From assembly GCA_024275295.1 (NCBI GenBank), contig JAJRZI010000141.1, positions 1-40,844 of the forward strand: DNA of 40,844 bases. Reading direction: 5' to 3'. The notes below the pieces were generated by a model, which was not told the DNA's origin, searched no databases, and saw only the letters and a program-made list of their open reading frames with translations. Below are positions 35,291-40,844 of this stretch, piece after piece. This DNA comes from Gammaproteobacteria bacterium (GTDB lineage Bacteria > Pseudomonadota > Gammaproteobacteria > Chromatiales > Chromatiaceae). Both the position numbers and the translations under genes were made by a program. The first letter of the stretch is position 1; every line of letters starts with the position of its first letter.

Positions 35291-36346
35291 TTAGGGTAAT
35301 GTTGCCTGCGGGTCTTCGGAGTGCAGATTGATAGTCTGCTGAATGGTGAGTGCAGTCTCCATCCGCATAAACTGTGTGGAGAGTTTCTGCACCTCTTTCA
35401 ATGATCTGCCTTTATTGTAGGCAATGGTCTGGGTGAGTGGCGTAGGCATGCCGGTATGCTGGGTGGCAATCTGCTGCGCCTCTCTTAGGTCTGTTGTTTT
35501 TGGTCTGACATCACCATAAGCGGCGATGATGGCCTTAACCAGTGGCGTTAGATTGTTCCCTTCAGCAGTGAATTGCTCACTGAGTGGTGAGTGTGCCTCT
35601 ATAAATAGATTGTTACCACCCCAGCCTGCTTTATAGGGCTGATTGATGATCTCTACGGGTGTTCCAGTAGGTACCAGGGGAAATAGGGCTTCAATATCCT
35701 CTGGGTAAAGCCTGATGCAACCATGGCTGACCCGCATGCCAACCCCCCATGGCTGATTGGTGCCATGCAACAGGTATTGGGGCTGACTAAGTCGCATTGC
35801 AAAATGCCCCAGCGGATTGTCGGGGCCGGGGGGGATGAGCGCAGGTAGCATCTCCCCTTTGGCTGCGTGTTCCTTGCGGATTGACTTTGGTACCCGCCAA
35901 TAGGGGTTGGCCTTCTTCTCAATAATTGTCATCCGGCCTGTGGGTGTGGCCCAGCCTTCACGACCAATACCCAGTGGGTGAGTAATGACTTGGTGCTTCT
36001 CTGGCAGATAGTAGTAGAGGCGTAATTCAGCAAGGTTGATGATAATGCCCCTGCGTTGCCCGGGAGGCAGAATAAATTGGGTTGGGACGGTAACGCGTGT
36101 TCCTTCACCCGGTATCCAGGGGTCAATGCCTGGATTGGCAGCGATGATCTCCTCGTAACCCAGATCGTATTTCCGGGCAATGTCTAAGAGGGTATCTGCA
36201 TACCGGGCAGAGACATATTGAACCCTGCCAATGAGATCCTGGTTGGGTGGTGGTAGTGGGAAACTGGCTGCATAATTTAATCCAGCACATAGGGTCAGAA
36301 TGGCTGTAGCCATAACCAAAATGCTGGTTTTTTTATGCCACTTCAT
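35291..36346 (-). CDS. LysM-containing L,D-transpeptidase (ErfK/YbiS/YcfS type)
   Basis: This 351-residue exported protein has a signal peptide (about 1-27), a LysM domain (about 40-90) that binds glycan strands, and a YkuD domain (about 100-235). The active site is MRVSHGCIRLYP with nucleophile Cys210 and the upstream YLLHGTN. This arrangement matches enterobacterial ErfK/YcfS/YbiS, which attach Lpp to meso-diaminopimelate in the cell wall. The C-terminal region (about 235-351) is an extra helical extension of unknown role. Its neighbour, the Lpp-like lipoprotein, is a plausible substrate. Confidence 0.9.
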   Translation of the reverse strand: MKWHKKTSILVMATAILTLCAGLNYAASFPLPPPNQDLIGRVQYVSARYADTLLDIARKYDLGYEEIIAANPGIDPWIPGEGTRVTVPTQFILPPGQRRGIIINLAELRLYYYLPEKHQVITHPLGIGREGWATPTGRMTIIEKKANPYWRVPKSIRKEHAAKGEMLPALIPPGPDNPLGHFAMRLSQPQYLLHGTNQPWGVGMRVSHGCIRLYPEDIEALFPLVPTGTPVEIINQPYKAGWGGNNLFIEAHSPLSEQFTAEGNNLTPLVKAIIAAYGDVRPKTTDLREAQQIATQHTGMPTPLTQTIAYNKGRSLKEVQKLSTQFMRMETALTIQQTINLHSEDPQATLP

Positions 36347-36424
36347 GGGGTACGCTGCTCTATTCTGAAGACATGTTAATTGTTACACACCTCTGGCAGG
36401 TTTGCCTGATATTGAGATTTTTGT

Positions 36425-37477
36425 ATGTGTAGGGCTGACTTCTCACGATCTGTACTGAGCTGGTTTGGCTGCCATGGGCGAAAAAACCTGCCTTGGCAGC
36501 AACAGCAAGCACCCTATCCCATCTGGGTCTCTGAAATCATGCTGCAGCAGACCCAGGTTGCAACCGTCATCCCCTATTTTGAGCGGTTTATGCAGCGCTT
36601 TCCTGATATTGAGAACTTGGCTAATGCCACAGTTGATGAGGTGCTCCATCACTGGTCAGGGTTAGGATACTACGCGCGGGCACGAAATTTACATCGGGCA
36701 GCCCAACTGATACGTGATCAATATGCAGGTAACTTCCCGCTGGTTTTTAATCAGGTTCTGGCGCTACCGGGCATTGGGCGTTCAACGGCTGGAGCAATAC
36801 TCTCATTAGGGGCGGGACAGCAGTATGCCATACTCGATGGCAATGTTAAGCGGGTGATGGCACGCTGTTTTGCCATAGCAGGCTGGCCAGGGCATTCACA
36901 TGTGCAAAAACAGCTGTGGCAACTTGCTGAGCATTACACCCCTGATGAGCATGTGGCTGATTATAATCAGGCTATGATGGATCTGGGATCATTGGTCTGT
37001 ACCCGAAAGAGACCGCAGTGCCAGAAATGTCCGTTGGGAAAGATATGCCAGGCCCATACCCAGGGGGATGAAATGGCCTTTCCAACCCCCAAGCCACGTA
37101 AAACAGTCCCGCTACGCTCTACATGTATGCTGATTTTAAAAAACGGGATGGGTGAGATTATGTTGGAACAGCGTCCTCCCAGTGGCATATGGGGTGGGCT
37201 ATGGTCATTGCCTGAATGTCCGTCAGAGGGCCAGGTAGAGCAGTGGTGCAGGGATAATCTTGGCGTGTCTGCTCAGCTGATATCAAGCTGGCCAGTTAGG
37301 CGTCATACCTTTTCCCACTTTCATTTGGATATTACTCCGCTAGAGATCCAGATAGTGCAAAGGGATGTGGTGATGGAAGCAGGCCGCCGACTCTGGTATA
37401 ACCCTGCACAACCTGACGTATGCGGCCTGGCTGCCCCGGTAGCGCGTCTGATTAAAGAGTTTCAAGCAAAATCATGA
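36425..37477 (+). CDS. mutY: A/G-specific adenine DNA glycosylase MutY
   Basis: This 350-residue base-excision enzyme removes adenine mispaired with 8-oxoguanine. The catalytic residues match E. coli numbering exactly: Glu37 in SEIMLQQTQV and Asp138 in LDGNVKRVM. The helix-hairpin-helix is LPGIGRSTAGAI. The [4Fe-4S] cluster ligands are Cys192, Cys199, Cys202 and Cys208. The C-terminal NUDIX-like 8-oxoG recognition domain (about 230-345) contains LEQRPPSGIWGGLWSLPE. It is followed 10 nt later by yggX, the usual partner. Length is typical. Confidence 0.96.
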   Translation: MCRADFSRSVLSWFGCHGRKNLPWQQQQAPYPIWVSEIMLQQTQVATVIPYFERFMQRFPDIENLANATVDEVLHHWSGLGYYARARNLHRAAQLIRDQYAGNFPLVFNQVLALPGIGRSTAGAILSLGAGQQYAILDGNVKRVMARCFAIAGWPGHSHVQKQLWQLAEHYTPDEHVADYNQAMMDLGSLVCTRKRPQCQKCPLGKICQAHTQGDEMAFPTPKPRKTVPLRSTCMLILKNGMGEIMLEQRPPSGIWGGLWSLPECPSEGQVEQWCRDNLGVSAQLISSWPVRRHTFSHFHLDITPLEIQIVQRDVVMEAGRRLWYNPAQPDVCGLAAPVARLIKEFQAKS

Positions 37478-37487
37478 GGAGAGGGCC

Positions 37488-37742
37488 ATGAGCCGGATGG
37501 TAAATTGTGTAAAGTTGAATCGTGAAGCTGAAGGCCTTGACCGCCCCCCTTACCCTGGTGAACTGGGTCAGCGCATCTTTGACAATGTTTCAAAAGAGGG
37601 CTGGCAGCTGTGGATGGTACAGCAGACCAAAATAATCAATGAGCACCGCATCAACCCAACAGACCCCAAAGCCCGCAAGTTTGTTGAAGACCAGATGGAG
37701 CAGTTTTTCTTTGGCACAGGCAACGCATTGCCTGTTGGGTGA
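37488..37742 (+). CDS. yggX: Fe(2+)-trafficking protein YggX
   Basis: This 84-residue cytoplasmic protein helps protect Fe-S enzymes and may supply iron, including to MutY-type clusters. The family pattern is clear: VNCVKLNREAEGLDRPPYPG, with the conserved Cys7, and WQLWMVQQTKIINEHRI in the middle. It is probably co-transcribed with mutY (10-nt gap), as in other gammaproteobacteria. An AGGAGAGGG sequence lies just before the ATG. Confidence 0.95.
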   Translation: MSRMVNCVKLNREAEGLDRPPYPGELGQRIFDNVSKEGWQLWMVQQTKIINEHRINPTDPKARKFVEDQMEQFFFGTGNALPVG

Positions 37743-37813
37743 TATTTTTTGAAATTGGCGTGTTTGCCTACTTGACGTAGACGCGTCATGCCGGTCTAAT
37801 ACGCCCTTCTTTT

Positions 37814-37889
37814 GGCCAGGTAGCTCAGTCGGTAGAGCAGGGGACTGAAAATCCCCGTGTCGGCAGTTCGATTCTGTCCCTGGCCACCA
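37814..37889 (+). tRNA. tRNA-Phe (anticodon GAA)
   Basis: A complete 76-nt cloverleaf with acceptor arms GGCCAGG and CCTGGCC and an encoded ACCA end. The anticodon stem GGGGA/TCCCC frames CTGAAAA, anticodon GAA. The T-arm contains AGTTCGATTCT. It follows yggX by 71 nt. The gene-poor segment and 18-heme cytochrome lie on its 3' side. Confidence 0.97.
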
Positions 37890-37921
37890 TATAAAACCAA
37901 GTAAAGCAGATGCTTACGAAG

Positions 37922-37942
37922 CCCGCTAATCAGCGGGTTTTT
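37922..37942 (+). terminator. Rho-independent terminator after tRNA-Phe
   Basis: CCCGCT (37922-37927) pairs with AGCGGG (37932-37937) across a 4-nt loop and is followed by five T residues, a compact intrinsic terminator 32 nt after the tRNA. Confidence 0.82.
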
Positions 37943-38420
37943 CATTATGGCGCACTGGTAGCGCAATTGATAATAACGAACCACCATAAAGGCAGCATAT
38001 TTCTATGCTGCCTTAATCTATACTAATTCAGATTAGATCTGACAGGAAGTGCCAGTACACCAAGTTCTAGAAACAACCCTGATACACCATTCAGGTTAAT
38101 TACCCAAATGGCAGCAGTCCAGCGAATCCGGTCATTCATCCACTGTCGCCGAATTGCTGCTTTCGGCTAAGAGCGGATATTAAAAAACTTGATAGAAAAG
38201 ACACCAAATTTGCAGGGTGGATCCTATCTGCCATTAATAAGCCTCAATAAACCGGCTATCATGGATGTCAATATATGTATTGTGCCAGCCATTTTATGGT
38301 ATGAGTGGATGGGGCATTATTCATAATCTTGAATTTTTTAAAGTAGTGCAGGTAGTACATTGCTAAGATGTATTCCCAGGAAAATATGTTAACTCTCTTC
38401 GGCATTCTAGAAAGAGCATT
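37943..38420. other. Gene-poor segment between tRNA-Phe and the multiheme cytochrome
   Basis: These 478 nt contain no gene I can support. One clear structure is an 11-bp perfect hairpin, AAGGCAGCATA (37989-37999) with TATGCTGCCTT (38004-38014). A 38-codon minus-strand frame (38023-38139) has no visible ribosome-binding site and is unrecognised. The segment is AT-rich toward 38420 and should hold the cytochrome promoter. An AGAAAGAG sequence lies before the ATG at 38421. Confidence 0.6.
37989..38014. repeat. Perfect 11-bp hairpin in the tRNA-Phe/cytochrome gap
   Basis: The inverted arms are separated by a TTTC loop. No T-run follows on the plus strand, and TTTATGG follows on the minus strand, so a terminator function is weakly supported. 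It may be a remnant of a mobile sequence. Confidence 0.45.
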
Positions 38421-40733
38421 ATGAATACGCTCAAGCTGGTTTGCTTTTTGCTGTTCCTTGCAATTCTCCCTATGCCTTCCTTTGGTCTTATAATGCCTCC
38501 TATGGGCGGAAAACCAGACTCTGCCAAAGAGTGCGCTATCTGTCATCTTCCCTGGCTTAATGAGGTTAAGAATGAGACGGGGGATTTGCTTTTAGGTTCC
38601 TTTGAGCGCCGGTATGTCACTGAAATGATGTGCTATAGCTGTCACGATGGGTCCACTACAGACTCTCGCTTCAGTGTTTGGGAAACACTTGGGCACAGGA
38701 GTGGAATCAAGCCCACAACTGCGGTTTCGATTCCCGATGACTTTCTGCTGGATTCTGAGGGTGCACTGACATGTGCTACCTGCCACTCAGCCCATAGAGT
38801 AGATAGTGAAAAAGATATAGGCATTACCATCTTTATGCGTGAGCGCAATATTGACTCTTCGTTATGTATGATATGTCATCCAAATGAAGATGGTGGTCCA
38901 CAGCAAGGAAAACACGTTATAGGCATATAGCTTGAGGAAGTTCCCGACGCAATAATAAAAGCCGGTGGAAAGATGGGAACAAATAATACGATTATTTGTG
39001 AGACGTGCCATGCATCTCACGGGAGTGTCAATGAATACTCCCTAGTGCTACCCAGCAGTGAGACCGATATTGCCAGTTCAACACTCTGTGAAGCCTGTCA
39101 TACAGATTCACCAAGCCTTGCAACTGAGCAAGCCTTGAAACGTCATTCACATCCAGTCAATGCGACCTTGCCCGATGACGCTGCTCTGCCAGATATGTGG
39201 GATAACGGAGAAAGCCCACGCCTTGGTAAGGATAAAAGTGTTAATTGTCGAGCCTGTCATTCTCCTCACAATGGAATAAAAAACAACCATCTCTTGGTAT
39301 CGAAAGATAGTGGTGATGGCCTCTGTGTTACCTGTCACAGCTCAAAAAAACACATTTATAAAAGCAAGCATGACATCGCCCGATATTACCCAGATAACAA
39401 AAATATTGCTGGTGAAAAGGCATCGGAGAAAGGCACCTGCCGTGCCTGCCATTTCATGCATAGAGGATCTGGGCCCAAGATGTGGGCGCGTGAGATGACC
39501 ACCCCAGGCATGGCCCAAATCTGTGGTAGTTGTCATGCAGAGGGAAAGATTGCCAAAGATGCGCTCACAGGTAAATTTAGCCACCCGGTGAATATAAAGC
39601 AAAGAGAGGGGCAGGATGCAGGCCTACTGCCGCTGTTTACAGATCGAGGGAAAAAGGACCCACAGGGTAAAGTGGTTTGTGCTTCCTGTCATGATGTCCA
39701 TAACTGGGAAGCAGCAACAGATAAATCGCCATAGCAATGGGATACAGAAGGCACACGATACACGAGCTTTTTGAGAGTGCCCTATGATGATTGGGCAATG
39801 CTATGCGCCAATTGTCACGAGGAAAATACACTGATTGTTGGAACTGACCATGATTTGCAAGCAATGGTCCCAGCTGAGCAGAATATAAACCAAGAAACTA
39901 CTGAGCAAGCTGGTGTTTGTAGCACCTGCCATCTGGTGCACAATGCTAAGGTAAAAGGACTCTGGGCAAGAGAGACGGGGGCAAGTGATAACCAGAATGA
40001 AGCGTTCTGTAAAAGCTGTCATGCGAAACGCAAAGTTGCATCTAATAAAGTATTATATGGGCCAAGCCATCCTATGGGAAAAAGGATAGCTGATGCACGT
40101 GCGACATTAAAAAATGAGGTCTATCGCTTTTATGATAGGGTTCTTGATGGAGAAGCTTCTCAGACAGAACTGCCCCTGTTCTCTAAGAAAGGAAATAGAT
40201 CCATTAATGGCGTTATTGCCTGCTCGACTTGCCATAATGTGCACCGCTGGAATCCTGTGCGAAGAATTGCTGGCGGTGGGCAAAATATCGAGGGAGATGG
40301 TGGCAGCAGCTTCTTGCGAAAAGCAACTCTTACTGACTCAGGACTTTGCGCTATCTGTCATACTCAAAAGGCCTTGGTAGTAAATACGGGCCATGACCTA
40401 TCTATTACAGCGCCCCAGGAACGAAATATCCTAGGAAAAAATGTTGCGCAAAGTGGTGTATGTAGCGCCTGCCATATTGCCCATGGCGCCCGTGAAGATA
40501 GTTACCTACTCTGGGCTCGGCATCCTAATGATGATAATGACTTACGACAAGAGCAATTGTGTCTTAGTTGCCATGCCATAGGAACAGATGTAGCAAGCAA
40601 GACCGTTAAACACTACTCGCATCCAGAGGATGCCCCTGTTGTTCAATTAGTACGCCCGGGGCAGCCAGACTATGCGCCTGTATATGATAAGGAGGGGCGT
40701 AAGGTTAGGGAACCTCTGAATAATTACCTTTAA
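38421..40733 (+). pseudogene. Exported 18-heme c-type cytochrome frame interrupted by two in-frame TAG codons
   Basis: The single frame covers 771 codons. It begins with a signal peptide (MNTLKLVCFLLFLAILPMPS) and carries 18 CxxCH heme motifs: 4 before the first TAG (38928-38930), 7 between the stops, and 7 after the second (39732-39734). Many occur in pairs of the doubled-CxxCH type, such as CRACHSPH with CVTCH. The frame reads through both stops without any shift, and the spacers continue sensibly (LEEVPDAIIKAGG; QWDTEGTRYTSFLRV). The second and third pieces have no signal peptide, so they could not mature alone. An intact protein would be a periplasmic or outer-surface electron carrier. 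As sequenced, only a 169-residue tetraheme fragment would be made. Confidence 0.85.
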
Positions 40734-40826
40734 TATTCACCAATCGATTGATATAGATGTTACTGATAATCATTACAGTTTAATTTGCCCGTATAAGTCC
40801 GGTTTTTAGGCATTTTTTCATTTAAA

Positions 40827-40844
40827 AAGGCCTTTTCTGGCCTT
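40827..40844 (+). terminator. Terminator-like hairpin at the window end
   Basis: AAGGCC (40827-40832) pairs with GGCCTT (40839-40844) across TTTTCT. The A-run just before it would pair with any T residues beyond the window edge, so this is probably the cytochrome gene's terminator, cut by the boundary. Confidence 0.55.

Noticed and set aside
37796-37987. Minus-strand 63-codon frame over tRNA-Phe
   Set aside because: It reads through the antisense of the tRNA and its terminator; no ribosome-binding site or family.
38023-38139. 38-codon minus-strand frame (MNDRIRWTAAIWVINLNG start)
   Set aside because: No ribosome-binding site was visible and I recognised no family. It may be a remnant, so it is mentioned only in the gap description.
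1-40844. Genome-wide reassignment of TAG as a sense codon
   Set aside because: TAG ends about nine apparently intact genes here (for example cysH, the NnrS gene, tusA and the AI-2E transporter), so wholesale reassignment is not supported; only partial suppression remains open.
1-40844. CRISPR array, insertion sequence or prophage
   Set aside because: I saw no regularly spaced repeats, no transposase or integrase and no phage structural genes.

Overview
The window looks like chromosomal DNA of a gammaproteobacterium. The supporting orders are tRNA-Val/tRNA-Asp/ppiD/fabI, mfd/csiV, cca/tusA and mutY/yggX/tRNA-Phe. An APS-reductase-type cysH, tusA, an NnrS protein, copper-delivery genes and several c-type cytochromes suggest a respiratory, perhaps sulphur-oxidising lifestyle. 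That lifestyle, and any free-living or symbiotic status, is inference.

Layout. 1-3019: two tRNAs, ppiD and convergent fabI. 3123-6292: a peptide-type ABC substrate-binding lipoprotein and one permease, without the second permease or ATPases. 6400-8644: cysC, cysH and an extended-SDR epimerase interrupted by an in-frame TAG. 8897-11288: a REC-TPR response regulator with a small sensorless histidine kinase. 11535-15516: tpx, an NnrS-type membrane protein and convergent ygiQ. 15684-19120: two adjacent periplasmic proteins that each fuse c-type heme motifs to a SUMF1/FGE-like domain, followed by an exported M14 carboxypeptidase. 19140-21406: a TPR protein and an L,D-transpeptidase sharing a C-terminal domain. 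21666-27177: a PilZ protein, a putative small membrane protein, csiV and a frameshifted mfd. 27345-30963: PCu(A)C copper chaperone, an unrecognised membrane-anchored protein, cca, tusA and a FadL-type porin. 31171-37742: an AI-2E/PerM transporter, a DUF2892 gene broken by TGA, AsmA, a Lpp-like alanine-zipper lipoprotein facing an L,D-transpeptidase, mutY and yggX. 37814-40844: tRNA-Phe, a gene-poor gap and an 18-heme cytochrome frame interrupted by two in-frame TAG codons.

Four genes are interrupted: the epimerase (TAG), mfd (one-base deletion), DUF2892 (TGA) and the 18-heme cytochrome (two TAGs). Cca also lacks a recognisable HD phosphohydrolase motif. Early gene decay, population polymorphism or assembly error would all explain this. 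Amber suppression is a more speculative reading of the three TAGs, because TAG also ends about nine apparently intact genes here.

The most unusual module is the heme-SUMF1 pair with its M14 peptidase (15.7-19.1 kb). The other standout is the 18-heme cytochrome beside tRNA-Phe, which may mark an accessory segment. Cell-envelope work is a recurring theme: two L,D-transpeptidases, an M14 peptidase, CsiV, a Lpp-like protein, AsmA and PpiD.
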